Numbered from the stretch's first letter, positions 36,651 through 49,351 are shown. The stretch: 64,000 nt of DNA from Ureaplasma zalophigenitalium (GCF_025780055.1 NZ_JAOXHJ010000001.1:62001-126000), one strand, 5' to 3'. Program-made: numbers and translations. Notes: generated by a model not told the origin, from the sequence alone.

Positions 36651-38135
36651 TTATTCAAGTTTGTCAATCATTGATGGTAGCATTTCCTGTGGAATAGTCA
36701 TATTTCAATAATCAAGGATAGTAGCTGCAATGTGAGCGATAGTAAAATCGGAATTCTTTAGTTTAATATTTGAATCGGTAATAATAAAGGGAACCGGATT
36801 TGTTGTGTGGCTTTTGCAAATACAATTGTCTTCATACATAACTTCAGCATTGCCATGATCTGCTGTGATTATCATTGTTTGTTTTTTGGTTTCAACAAAA
36901 AAGTTATATAAATCAGCCAAAGTTTTATCTAAAATCTGAATACTTTTAACTGTTGTTAAAAGATCGCCAGTGTGACCTAACAAATCAGCATTAGCGTAAT
37001 TAATTACAAAAAAATCATAATTAGAATACTCTTTCTTAACGGTTTGTGTTAACAATTCCGCGCTCATACCAGGTGTTTCTAGATAATTTTGAACTTGAGG
37101 TGAGGGAATGTGAAAAAAATGTTTATACGGATGTGCTCGTTTTGTTTGACCATCAAAGAAATAAGTTACATGCGCATATTTTTCAGTTTCTGCTATTCTG
37201 GCTTGCTGGATTTTATGTTGTTTCAAAACATCATCCAAAATATTTTTTAAAGACGGCTGAGCAAAAAGATATGGTAAATCTGTTTGTTTTAAGTGAGTAA
37301 GACTGAAAATATTGATATCTTGGATTTGTCGAGGGTTTTGATATAGAAATTGTTTTTGTGGTTTTAATAAATGAATTAATTGGAGGATACGATCAGCTCT
37401 GTAATTAGTTATTATAATGGTTTCATTGGGTTGTAATATTTCATCGCCAAGACTAATAGGATCAACAAATTCATCGCTAATACCCTGAGATTCATGGTTA
37501 ATTATGAAGGATTTTAAATCTGTTTGTTTTTGTTTAATAAACATAGCATCATAAGCCTTTTGGACACGATCTCAACGCTGATCACGATCCATAGCGAAGT
37601 AACGACCACTGATTGACTTAATGCTTACTTTATGTTTTTGTATAAGTTCATTCAGTTCTTGGTAATGATTTTTAAAAACCATCGGTTTTGTATCACGACC
37701 ATCAATAATTAAGTGTAAAACCACATGTTTGTTTTGTTGAATTAAATAACGAATCAAAAATAGAATATGTTCATGATTTCCATGCACTTGACCGTGTGAA
37801 TAGATCCCAACTAAATGCACACGCACCCCTTGAATAGCATCTAGTAAATCGTGCCGAAAATTAGGTTGTTTAATTTTTTGATTAATATACATGTTATCAG
37901 TATAAATTAAACGACCCGCACCAATTGACATATGACCGTGCTCAGAGTTGCCAAATTGATCGTGCTTCAAACCAACAGGTTCCCCGGAAGCGTGTAATTG
38001 TAAAAAAGGGTATTTATTCATTAAGGAATTCAGAAAAGATGGTTTAGCTTGTGAAATGGCATTGGTAGGTGATGGGTTAGTTAAACCATAACCATCCAAT
38101 ATTACTAAAGCAATTTTTTTACGTTTATTCTTCAT
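36651..38135 (-). CDS. gpmI: Phosphoglycerate mutase, 2,3-bisphosphoglycerate-independent
   Basis: Interconverts 3- and 2-phosphoglycerate; 494 residues, alkaline-phosphatase superfamily, two metal ions. The start MKNKRKKIALVILDGYG is typical. The catalytic Ser lies in FGNSEHGHMSIGAG (usually NSEVGH). The substrate loop GRDTKP and the metal motif TADHGNAE are present. The C-terminal stop is TAA at 36651, reached by reading a UGA as Trp close to the end (DYW). It overlaps tpiA by 11 bases. Confidence 0.96.
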
Positions 38136-38865
38136 TTTTATTGACCTTTAAATAATTTAAGATTTCGTTCGTTTTTTGTACATCTAAACTGGCACCACCA
38201 ATTAGCAAACCATCAACAACTTTGTTAGTTAAGATGCCTTGTGCATTCTGAGCGTTAACACTTCCGCCATAAAAAACAGGAATATTGAAATTAGTACAAT
38301 TATAAAAATAACCTTTAATTCCTTTTAACATGTAGTCAATGTGTTGGTTTGTAGCAGTATGTGTTCCACCAATAGCAAAGATTGGCTCATAAGCAATCAT
38401 TAAATTCTTATAATTAGCAAAATTAACTGTTTCTTTAATTTGGTTAATAACATAGACTAAACTTTCTTTTTGATTGTAAACATCCTCATTCTCACCAACA
38501 CACAAAATAACTTTTAATCCAGCTTTCAATGATTGTTTAACACGTAGATCGACACTTTCTTGGTTCATAAAAGAACGTTGTTCACTATGTCCGATAATCA
38601 CACCAGGAATGTCTAAGTCCTTTAATTGAGCTACGCTGTTTTGACCTGTGAAAGCGCCGCTTTGGTGCTCTGATATATTTTGAGCAAATAATTGAATGTT
38701 TTTTTGGTTAAATTCAGCTTGGTATAGTGCTAGATAAAAATCACTTACACCCAAAATTAAACTAACATCAGCGTGTAGTGATTCGGGGTAGTGAATTCTT
38801 TCTAGATAATCCATCAACAAAGCCTTGCTTGTATTCATTTTAAAATTAGCAACTAAGTATTTCAT
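38125..38865 (-). CDS. tpiA: Triosephosphate isomerase
   Basis: Interconverts dihydroxyacetone phosphate and glyceraldehyde 3-phosphate; 246 residues. Lys in NFKMN, His in IIGHSEQR, Glu in IAYEPIFAIGG and the phosphate loop YGGSVNAQN are visible. An excellent gaggaggaaat site precedes the ATG. It is the first gene of the tpiA-gpmI pair and has its own promoter upstream. Confidence 0.97.
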   Translation of the reverse strand: MKYLVANFKMNTSKALLMDYLERIHYPESLHADVSLILGVSDFYLALYQAEFNQKNIQLFAQNISEHQSGAFTGQNSVAQLKDLDIPGVIIGHSEQRSFMNQESVDLRVKQSLKAGLKVILCVGENEDVYNQKESLVYVINQIKETVNFANYKNLMIAYEPIFAIGGTHTATNQHIDYMLKGIKGYFYNCTNFNIPVFYGGSVNAQNAQGILTNKVVDGLLIGGASLDVQKTNEILNYLKVNKNEE

Positions 38866-38887
38866 ATTTCCTCCTCTGTTTATTTTA

Positions 38888-38918
38888 ATTATACAAGTAG
38901 GAATCTTTAGTTTGGCAA
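38888..38918 (-). promoter_or_regulatory. Promoter of tpiA-gpmI
   Basis: On the minus strand TTGCCA (38913-38918) and TATAAT (38888-38893) with a 19-base spacer, 23 bases before the tpiA ATG. Confidence 0.6.
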
Positions 38919-38980
38919 AAAATCAGAAAGGAGAGAATCGATCTATAAACAATCTAAGGCGACAAATATAATTTAAGGGT

Positions 38981-39009
38981 AAAAAAAAGAAGGTTTTCAC
39001 CCTCTTTTT
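38981..39009 (-). terminator. Terminator after the ferritin-like gene
   Basis: Hairpin with arms AAAGAAGG and CCCTCTTT (one mismatch), loop TTTTCA, flanked by A and T runs. It follows the stop of the ferritin-like gene and precedes the tpiA promoter on the same strand. Confidence 0.7.
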
Positions 39010-39027
39010 AAATTCGAAACGATAATT

Positions 39028-39525
39028 CTATTCTTCGTCTAGTTCATGAATTAAATGATCAGCTAAAGAGTTGTTGTCCGCACAATTTTCGATAATATCG
39101 ATAACAGCAGCAACTTCACTTGAATCCTTAACGCCGTCTTTAATAAATCATTGTAAAAATTCAAAAGATTCATAGTCGTTAGCTTTTAATGCTACACCAG
39201 CAGCTTCTTGCAATTCAACTCGAACTGCCTCTTCATTTTTTAAAACTGCTTGGAAAACATCAAGAACTGTTTTATATTCAGCATCGTTAGCTTTAAAACT
39301 AATATCTGATGCTAAAGGGATATCTGCATTTATAAAATAAGCTAACATCTTATCTTTATGAATACCAGTTTTATCAACGCTTAAGTTTTTTAAAAACTCT
39401 CCCGCATGTGGCATTTTAAACTTTGAATCAACTAAATAAGCTAATTGAGCGTATTCCAAACCTAATTTAAAATTGACGTTATAATGTTTATTCAAAACAT
39501 TAATCACTTCTTTTGTTTTAATCAT
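39028..39525 (-). CDS. Ferritin-like protein, ferroxidase ligands apparently lost
   Basis: A 165-residue helical protein. The overall pattern and FEFLQWFIKDG in the last long helix resemble bacterial non-haem ferritin (family: FNFLQWFVxEQ). The start MIKTKEVINVLNKHYNVNFK also resembles Ftn. By eye the iron ligands are not conserved: the first helix Glu aligns with a Lys, and the EExxH block aligns with DKTGIH, keeping only the His. The start at 39525 has a ggagttg site; a longer frame reaches 39579 but lacks such a site. It may store or bind iron differently, or serve another role. Last residues include a UGA Trp. Confidence 0.68.
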
Positions 39526-39543
39526 AATTTCAACTCCTTTTTT

Positions 39544-39573
39544 ATCATAAATAAAACATATATATTTTAACAA
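39544..39573 (-). promoter_or_regulatory. Promoter of the ferritin-like gene
   Basis: On the minus strand TTGTTA (39568-39573) and TATGAT (39544-39549), spacer 18 bases. It is divergent from the hpt promoter. Confidence 0.5.
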
Positions 39574-39595
39574 ATGCAAAAATATTTTTTTTATC

Positions 39596-39601
39596 TATAA
39601 T
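39596..39601 (+). promoter_or_regulatory. -10 element for hpt-purA-purB
   Basis: TATAAT 31 bases before the hpt ATG, in the divergent interval shared with the ferritin-like gene. No clear -35. Confidence 0.5.
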
Positions 39602-39632
39602 ATAATTTTCATATGAAGGGTGAGCAAATTAG

Positions 39633-41454
<1,822 letters not shown>

Positions 41455-41458
41455 AAAA

Positions 41459-42886
41459 ATGAAGACATATAAGAATCCACTCACAGATCGTTATAACACC
41501 GAAGAAATGGCTTATTTGTTTAGTGACCACTTTAAATTTAAAACATGACGTCTACTGTGAGTTAGTTTGGCACAAAATCAACGTAATTTAGGATTAAATT
41601 TTATTCAGCAAGATCAAGTTGATGCGATGAGAGCCAAAGTTGATGACATTGACTTTGTGATGGCTAATGAATTTGAAAAACAGTTTAAACATGATGTAAT
41701 GGCACACGTACATACTTTCGGGCGTCAAGTACCTAGTGCTGCTAAAATTATTCACTTAGGGGTGACTAGCGCTTTTGTTCAAGACAATACAAATCTAATT
41801 CAAATGAAAGAAGCCTTATTGTTAATTCGTCAGCATTTAGTTGCATTACTCCATGATTTATGCGACTTTGCTTTGCAACACCAAGATTTAGCTACTTTGA
41901 GTTTTACACACTTTCAACCTGCTCAATTAACAACGGTTGGCAAACGCGCTTGTTTGTGAGCTCAATCCTTTTTTATGAATTTAGAGCAACTAGATTATCT
42001 TACGGATAATCTAGCATTTCGTGGGATTAAAGGGACAACAGGGACTCAAGCCAGTTTTCAAACACTTTTTAACAACGATTATTCTAAGGTTGTGCAATTG
42101 GATAAATTAGTTACCAAAGATTTTGGGTTTAAAAAGCGTTTATTAATTACAGGGCAAACCTATGATCGCTTACAAGATACACAAATTTTACAGCTTTTGT
42201 CAAACATTGCAACCTCCGCGCATAAGCTTACAAATGATTTTCGTTTATTACAACATTTGAAGGAAATAGAAGAACCTTTCGAAAAAGATCAAATCGGTTC
42301 TTCGGCTATGGCTTATAAACGCAATCCAATGCGATGCGAAAGAGTAAGCTCGCTGGCTAAATTTGTTATTTCCTTAGAGGCAAACGGCCCATGAGTAGCT
42401 GCTACACAATGATTTGAACGAACATTAGATGACTCAGCGAACAAACGATTAAGTCATCCCCAAGCATTTTTAGCTACAGAAGCTTTTTTGAATATTCTAA
42501 GAAACATTATTTCTAATTGTGTTGTATACCCACAAATTATCAAAAGGCACGTGAGAGACGAATTACCTTTTATGATTACTGAAAAAATTTTAATGCAGGC
42601 TACAAAAAACGGGGCTAATAGACAAGAGGTTCACGAAATTATTCGTGAAATTAGTATGCAAGAAAGTTATTTAATTAAAAACGAAGGTCAGTCTAATAAT
42701 TTAATCGTTCATTTATTAAATGACTCACGCCTCAAACTAAACAAACAAGAGTTGGAAGAAGAATTGGACCCGCAACTACACATCGGTTTTTCTGTCGAGC
42801 AAACTCAAGAATACGTTCAGCACATTAGAAAGTACATTGGAAAAAAAACTGAAAAGTCAAAAAAAGTCAAAAAATTTACATTATAA
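41459..42886 (+). CDS. purB: Adenylosuccinate lyase
   Basis: Cleaves adenylosuccinate to AMP and fumarate; 475 residues. TSAFVQDNTN and THFQPAQLTTVGKR match the lyase consensus, and the superfamily signature is seen as IGSSAMAYKRNPMR. A catalytic His-bearing block corresponds to the HLGVTS region. Several UGA Trp codons break the frame under the standard code. Four bases separate it from purA, and a terminator follows. No other de novo purine gene is nearby, so the role is probably salvage only. Confidence 0.95.
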
Positions 42887-42911
42887 AAACCAGCATAGGC
42901 TGGTTTTTTTC
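42885..42911 (+). terminator. Intrinsic terminator after purB
   Basis: AACCAGC - ATAG - GCTGGTT hairpin followed by a T run; probably bidirectional, also serving convergent msrA. Confidence 0.9.
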
Positions 42912-42929
42912 TTGTGTTTAATAGAAAAA

Positions 42930-43400
42930 CTAAAATTTGATATGACAAACAACATCTGGATGTTTGTTGGTGTAATTTTGGTGTTCTTCTTCTGCTAAAA
43001 AATAGTTAGTGATTTTTTCTACTTCTGTTACGATTGGTTTGTCATATTGACCTTGTATTTTAGCAATTTTTTCTCTAATAACTACTAAATCATCATTGAT
43101 TTCGTAATAAACTCCATTGCGGTATTGAGTACCAAAATCATCGGCCTGATAATTTAAAGCAGTAGGATCAATTACTGCGAAAAAATGATCAAGTAATTCT
43201 TTTAAAGAAATTTCACTTTCCTGATAATAAATTTCCAATGTTTCCACTGCATTAGTTAATTGTTTTTTAACCTGCTGATATGTTGGATTATGTACTTGTG
43301 AATTAGCATATCCTACAGTTGTAAATATGACTCCCTTGAGTTTTTGAAAATATCCTTGCATACCCCAAAAACATCCTCCAGCTAAATATATACGACGCAA
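42930..43400 (-). CDS. msrA: Peptide methionine sulfoxide reductase A
   Basis: Reduces S-methionine sulfoxide in proteins; 156 residues. The active-site motif GCFWG is at residues 9-13, with GYANSQVHNPTYQQV and DFGTQYRNGVYY conserved. I see no ATG at the beginning; the start appears to be TTG, one base after the mgtE stop and preceded by aaaggggg, suggesting coupling. A later start would cut the active-site motif. Confidence 0.92.
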   Translation of the reverse strand: MRRIYLAGGCFWGMQGYFQKLKGVIFTTVGYANSQVHNPTYQQVKKQLTNAVETLEIYYQESEISLKELLDHFFAVIDPTALNYQADDFGTQYRNGVYYEINDDLVVIREKIAKIQGQYDKPIVTEVEKITNYFLAEEEHQNYTNKHPDVVCHIKF

Positions 43401-43401
43401 A

Positions 43402-44976
43402 TTAAACAGCCCCCTTTATGAAATTAATGACCTGTGCAACACTATTTGTGTTGTTTATATTACCTGAATTATTAATATTGTTAACCACATCTTGGTCAAT
43501 AACAATAATTAGGAAACCGATACAAATACTGAAAAGAATTGTTGATGTTACCATATCTAACAGTGTTGCTAAAATCGGTGTAGACATTACAGTCGGATCA
43601 ACTTTAAATTTAGTAGCAATAATAGGTAGTAACGCCCCTAAAACTTTTGATAAGACAATTGAAATTCACAAGGCTAACGAAGCACCAGCACTTACAATTG
43701 TTCCGATAATAATGGGACTTTGTATGGTTGTTAAATAATCCCCACCTTGTTGGATTTCTGGCTTGATAATTAAAAAGAAAATAACTAATCGCACGAAGTT
43801 GATGATGGCTAGAACTAGTCCGACAACATTTCCAACTAAAAACTCTTTTCACATAACCTTTGAAAACTCTTTTTTAGTGATTTCACCAATCGATAATGCT
43901 CGGATAACTGAAGCTGCTGTTTGGCTGCCTGCATTCCCGCTAGTTCCTGTCATAGCTGGGATAATCGGTACGATAACTAATGATGATAAGCCAGCAGTTC
44001 ATACTTGACCGATATCTTGGAATTTAGAAATTAAAAAAGAGGTGATTGTTGCTGAAATCAATAAAATGGCTAATCACAGCAAACGTGATTTAAATAAAGT
44101 GATTACACTGGTTTTCATGTATGGAAAATCTAATTCTTTCATCCCATACATTTTATAAATATCTTCAGTTGTTTCTTCGTTAATAACTGGCAAAATGTCG
44201 TTGTCAGAAATATAACCCAATAACCGATCATTCTGATCAATAACTGCTAGTTGTTCAATTGAATACTTTGAAAAAATTTCAATAACTTGATCAACGGACT
44301 CATCACTACGCAAATAGAAAACATCTTCTTGCATGATATCCTTGATATATTGTTGGTTATTAGTTTGGGCAAAAAACAAATCATTAAAACCTACTAAACC
44401 TTTTAGTCTACCAAATTCATCGACAACAAAAATGAAATTATTGCGTTCAAAATTATCATATTGTTTTTTAATATCAGCAACAGCTTTTTCAATTGTTCAA
44501 TTAATATTTAATGAATAAAACTCACTATTAATCAAACTTCCAGCCTCATCCTGATCATATTCTGTCATTTGATTTAATGCTGCACGTTGCTGGGAATCTA
44601 ACGATAATAAGATTTTTTTTATTTCTTTAGGAAATTGATAAGTTAAATCAACAATATCGTCATTATATAATTCAAATAAAATAATTTTTAATTGCGAAAT
44701 AGTACTGGATTGAATGACAATCAATTTGGCCGAGTGATTTAAAAATTTAAAAATCTCACCACAGCGATCATCCTTTGCTGTAATTAAACAGAAAATTGTT
44801 AACTGTGCATCATTTAAGTGTTCTAAAGCTTGTACGACAAGGTCAATCCGTCGGTTTTTAAGCATTTTCTTTAGAGTATTAACATCTTTTTGTTCGTACG
44901 CTTTTTTAATTGTATTTGCAAACAAATTAATATTATCTTTATTGATAGTTTGTTTATCTTTTTTCTTAAACATCAT
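43402..44976 (-). CDS. mgtE: Magnesium transporter MgtE
   Basis: Mg2+ channel/transporter, 524 residues. A soluble N domain of helices (about 1-150) is followed by two CBS domains, the second with QLAVIDQNDRLLGYISDNDI. Five hydrophobic segments end the protein and include GTSGNAGSQTAASVIRALS, the pore-helix signature. The frame on the minus strand passes several UGA Trp codons. Two ATG codons are adjacent at the start; I chose the first. Cytoplasmic N and CBS domains normally sense Mg2+. Confidence 0.94.
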
Positions 44977-45010
44977 CAGTACCCCTCTCTTGCTATATTG
45001 ATCTTAATCT

Positions 45011-45016
45011 ATTATA
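45011..45016 (-). promoter_or_regulatory. -10 element for mgtE-msrA
   Basis: Minus-strand TATAAT 35 bases before the mgtE start. It is divergent from rpmG; the 200-base interval between the two genes holds only these promoter elements and one hairpin. Confidence 0.5.
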
Positions 45017-45114
45017 ATTGTTTTTATTGCTTGTTAGAAGCTAAACTGTAAAATATTCGTATAAAATAAAAACAAAACAATGCGAAAATTTATTTTTTTA
45101 TGGTAAAAGAATAT

Positions 45115-45149
45115 TATAATTTTAATAAAGACCTTTTGGGTCTTTTTTA
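45115..45149 (+). promoter_or_regulatory. -10 element and terminator-like hairpin in the rpmG-secE-nusG leader
   Basis: TATAAT at 45115-45120 is followed immediately by AAAGACC - TTTTG - GGTCTTT (45127-45145) and a T run. The hairpin would form at the very 5' end of the transcript, upstream of rpmG. It may be an attenuator, a 5'-end stabilising hairpin or a terminator of leftover transcription. Confidence 0.5.
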
Positions 45150-45176
45150 ATTGTGTTAACGAAAGTGGGTATGTGA

Positions 45177-45320
45177 ATGAAAAAAGTGATATTAGTCTGT
45201 GAAGATTGTTTATCTCGCAATTATCACACTACGCGAAATAAATATGCTCAAGAACGATTAGAATTAAAAAAATACTGCCCTCGTTGCGAACGATCTGTAT
45301 TACATAAGGAAACAAGATAA
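45177..45320 (+). CDS. rpmG: Ribosomal protein L33
   Basis: Large-subunit protein, 47 residues, of the zinc-ribbon type with two CxxC pairs: VCEDC and CPRCE. The start is the ATG at 45177; an upstream ATG-UGA at 45171 would add only Met-Trp. The TAA overlaps the secE ATG by one base. The rpmG-secE-nusG order is standard. Confidence 0.93.
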   Translation: MKKVILVCEDCLSRNYHTTRNKYAQERLELKKYCPRCERSVLHKETR

Positions 45321-45808
45321 TGGGCAAAAAAACAAACAAGTTTATCTCTATTCAAGAACGTGAATACGAGATGAACGAGGCATACGAACAAGAAGTCAAA
45401 AAACAACGTAAGCAAGATTATATAAACGAAAAAAAAGTTCTTGATCAACAAAAAAAAGTGATTAACCATCAAATGGAAAATCGCAAAAAAAACATTTTAA
45501 TCATGCAAAAAAATAGCGCAGTTTCTAAGGAATCAATTAATCAATATAGTCAGCAAACAAGTCTATTGATCAAGAAGCTTGTCGAACAGCATTATCAAGA
45601 TGTGCGAAATTTAAATGCGAAATACGAAAAAAACAATTTCTTAATCGAGCGTTGATTCTACGGTGTTAATAAAGAGTTGCGCAGAACAACATGAGCCAAA
45701 AAAACAACAGTAATAATAAGTTTTATCATTATTGTGGTTATTGTTTTAATTTTAATGGGCATCTTCTATGGGATTGATGCTGCATTCATTCGTTTGAGTA
45801 CAAAATAA
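45320..45808 (+). CDS. secE: Preprotein translocase subunit SecE with long N-terminal extension
   Basis: Membrane component of the SecYEG channel, 162 residues against about 60 in many bacteria. Only the last 50 residues form the SecE domain: WFYGVNKELRRTTWAKK followed by one membrane helix. The first 110 are highly charged, Lys/Gln/Glu-rich, probably a helical cytoplasmic extension. Two UGA Trp codons precede the helix, as expected for the conserved W-x-x-x-x-E-x-x-x-x-x-W pattern. Confidence 0.9.
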
Positions 45809-45822
45809 AGAGGGATAAAAAA

Positions 45823-46623
45823 ATGGCAAATTATAAATTAAAGGATCATAGTCAAAAATGATTAGATGATTTAAAAATTGATTTAAATCACAACCAACAC
45901 CAATGATATATTATTACAGTAGTTGGAGGAAATGAACAAAAAGTAGTTGCTGATTTAAAAAATAAAATTAAAGGTTACGGCTTAGCAAGCTTCTTTAGTG
46001 ACATTAAAATCATTAAACAAAAAATTAAAGAAGTTAAAATTTACGAAAAAGATGACGCTCCTAAAAATATGAAAAACAAACCGGATGTTAAGTGGGAAAC
46101 AGTCATGATTGATGGAGTTATTAAATATCGTTGTACACGAATTAAAGAACAAAATAAATTCCGGGGATATGTATTTATTAAAGTAGATATGACTCGTCAA
46201 GTGTGATATTTAATCAGAAACACACAAATGGTAACTGGTTTAGTCGGATCGTCAGGAAAAAATACAACACCCCATCCAGTTAGTGAAGATGAAATTGTCA
46301 AAATGATTCACGAAAACGATCGTGCTTCATCTCAGGTTAAATTGGAAGAAAATAATGAACAACCACAAGTTGATCTTCCTGAGGTTGATGCTAAAGAAGT
46401 GACTTTAATCAAAGACCATGAAGACGATGTTGTTTATGACTTTAAACTAAACCAATCAGTACGGATTTTGTCTGATAATTTTTATGATGAAATTGGTACG
46501 ATTTCAAAAATTGATAATGCTAAGAAAATGGTCGAAGTACAACTTGAGTTTTTCGGCCGTCTCAATACTTTAAATTTATCTTTTAAGGACATTGCTATTT
46601 ACGACGGAGATGAACCGTTATAA
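45823..46623 (+). CDS. nusG: Transcription antitermination factor NusG
   Basis: Binds RNA polymerase and ribosomes; 266 residues against about 180 usually. The N-terminal NGN domain includes WYIITVVGGNEQKVVADL and FRGYVFIKVDM. An acidic/polar insert (about 165-205) precedes the C-terminal KOW domain with VRILSDNFYDEIGTI. Extra residues also occur within the NGN domain. Long NusG forms are known in other mollicutes. Confidence 0.93.
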
Positions 46624-46660
46624 TTAAAGCAAGTAATATACTCTAATATAGGAGTTTAAT

Positions 46661-47728
46661 ATGCCAAATACAAGACCCAATATTATGGTGAATGATACAT
46701 CTAATTCACAAGTGGTTGATAGTAACGATAATATTTTGTCACGATTGCAAAAGATAGAAGAAGAGAATGCGCGTTTAAAAATGCAAAACCAACAACTGGC
46801 TTTACAATCTGCTTCATCTAATCTAATCACCCCAATTACGCCAATGGATGTAACGCCAGCTGTTTATAATAGTAATACAAACAAGGATATTCACCCAACC
46901 GAAGCATTTGTGATAGACATATCACAAAATACAAAAACACCCGATTTTTATGAAAAAGAAAAATATTCTAGCCTTTGCAAATTAACTTTTTGAGTTTTTT
47001 TAATCGGTTTAATTTTAGGTGCTATTGCTTATTTTATCTACAAGGTTGTAGAAGAAAAATTTACTCCTTGAATTTTTCTGCCGTTTTTAATGATGTTTGT
47101 GGTTTGTTTTTGTATGAGTTTATCTGTTTCTTCTGACTATCGTAATTTTAAGCGTGAAAGTAAAAATCTATCGCAGAGTCTGGATGCATGTAATACATCT
47201 AATTTCATCTTAAAAATATATAAAAAGCTTGTCACGGCACCAATTATTATTAATTGAGTTTCGGCATCATTATATTTAGTTTTAGGATTTTGTATTTTAT
47301 TCACTTTTTTACTGACATATTTAATCAATTTAATTAACAATGGCGCAATTCATTTAAATCAAATATCGTTTGGTGATTTACGGATCATTAAAAATCCGAC
47401 AAATTTGAATGATGTGATCAATTTAAAAACCCCTTTATATGCAGTTATTAGTTTTGGCACATTGCTATGTTTTGTATTTGTAACTCATTTGATGATGATC
47501 ACTAGTGCCAAAATTCGACTCGACAGAATAAATGTTTATTATAAAGAACCAATTATTACAAATGACGATGAATTAAAACTAAAACAAAACGCTTTCAAAA
47601 AAGGTTTAATAGTTTTTTGTATCCTCCTAGTTATTATTGGGATCATTCTGTTAGTTATCTATTTAATAGCTTTTAAGCACAAAAAGAATCGTTCAATAAT
47701 TAAAGAAGAGGTATTAAGCCGTGGATAA
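46661..47728 (+). CDS. Membrane protein of unknown function
   Basis: A 355-residue protein. The first 110 residues are soluble and include a short coiled coil (SRLQKIEEENARLKMQNQQL). Then come about five hydrophobic segments near 111-130, 137-157, 204-232, 250-272 and 305-330, with Lys-rich loops and tail. No family is recognised. A ggagtt site precedes the ATG. The stop overlaps the GTG start of fhs, so it is coexpressed with that enzyme. Several UGA Trp codons lie in the membrane part. Confidence 0.78.
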
Positions 47729-49328
47729 AATAGTAAATATTATTAAAAAACATAAACTAGAAGTAGCAGAATATGATTTGTATGGCGAATACATTGCTAA
47801 AGTTAAACAAACAACTCGCTCGTCAAAAGAAGGGGCAAATTGTTTTTCTCAAAAAAAGAAACCCGCGTTAATTGTCGTGACAGCTATGAATCCTAATCCA
47901 TCTGGTGAGGGAAAAACAACAACCAGCATTGGCTTAGTGGATTGTTTAAACAAACATAATGTACGCGCTATGGGAGCTCTACGAGAACCTTCTTTAGGCC
48001 CAGTCTTTGGTATGAAGGGCACAGGTTCGGGTGGTGGATCTAGTAAATTAGAACCATTTGCAAAAATCAACCTTCATTTCACAGGCGATTTGCATGCAAT
48101 TGCTACTGCAAATAATTTAATTGTAGCGGTGCTAGAAAATGAAATTTATAATCAATCATCTTTAAATATAGATCCAGCTCAAATTTTAATTAAACGATGC
48201 ATGGATATGAACGATCGTTCTTTGCGTGAAATTAATTACCAAGTTAAAACAAAACAAATTAATACTGGTTTTAATATTACTGCCGCATGTGATTTAATGG
48301 CATTGATTTGTTTGGCTCGTGATAAACAAGATTTCAAAACACAACTAAATGCAACAACTGTGGCTTATACATATGACAATAAACCAGTAACAATCAATGA
48401 TCTACAAATTATTGATAGCCTAATGATTATTTTGCAGGATGCATTATATCCAAACTTGGTGCAAACAGCTGAAAATAATCCGGTACTAGTTCATGGCGGA
48501 CCATTTGCAAATATTGCTCACGGATGCAGCTCGCTGATTGCTACAAATATGGCTAAAGAACTAGCAGATGTTGTTGTAACCGAATGCGGCTTTGGCGCTG
48601 ATCTTGGACTAGAAAAATTTATGAACATTAAAAGTCAGTTAGGATCAGTTGATGTTAGTTTAATCGGTCTAGTAATTTCGTTAAAAACTATTCGTCACCA
48701 CGGTGCATATAAATTTGATAATTCAAACCCCTTAGAAATCATAAAAAACGGATTTAAAAATGTTTTAGCGCATATTAAGCATATTCAAGGCTATAATATA
48801 AAATATATGGCTTATATAAATGTGAATGAGGTTACTGATACGCCAGAAGAATTAGCTTTCCTTGAGCAATTGCTTGATGAGCATCAAATTCCCCGCGCTC
48901 GTAGTTATGCTTATGCTTACGGTTCGCAAAAATCCCAAGAAATGTTTGAAAAAACAATGGAACAATTAAATAATTCCAAAAATTGCTCGCCAGCATACTT
49001 ATATGATATTAAAAATGATAGCGTTATTGACAAAATTAATCAGATTATTACACGTGCATACCATGCTAAAAAAGTTATTTTTTCACGAGAAGCGCAAGTG
49101 CAAATAGCTGAATTAAAACGTCAGGATTGATTTGTATGCATGGCTAAAAACCCTTATTCACTGACGGATGACCAGACAATTTTAAATGTTCCAGAACCTT
49201 TTGATATTCATGTTAGCCATATTGAATTTAACAATTTTGCGAATTTGTTAATTGTCATCACGTCGAAAATTTTTCGGATGCCTGGTTTAAATAAAAATCC
49301 GGCCGCTAAAAATTTCATCATTAAATAA
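47721..49328 (+). CDS. fhs: Formate-tetrahydrofolate ligase
   Basis: ATP-dependent synthesis of 10-formyltetrahydrofolate, which feeds Met-tRNA formylation; 535 residues. The P-loop is NPNPSGEGKTTT (residues 57-68). Conserved SLGPVFGMKGTGSGGG and VHGGPFANIAHGCSS are intact. The GTG start overlaps the preceding gene by 8 bases. A UGA near residue 470 is read as Trp before the C-terminal block. Requires imported folate, which may link it to the S component at 18175. Confidence 0.96.
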
Positions 49329-49351
49329 CATAAAAAAAGAAAGGAATTGAA

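Noticed and set aside
45171-45176. ATG at 45171 followed by UGA as the rpmG start
   Set aside because: It adds only Met-Trp, and the second ATG gives the standard L33 start.
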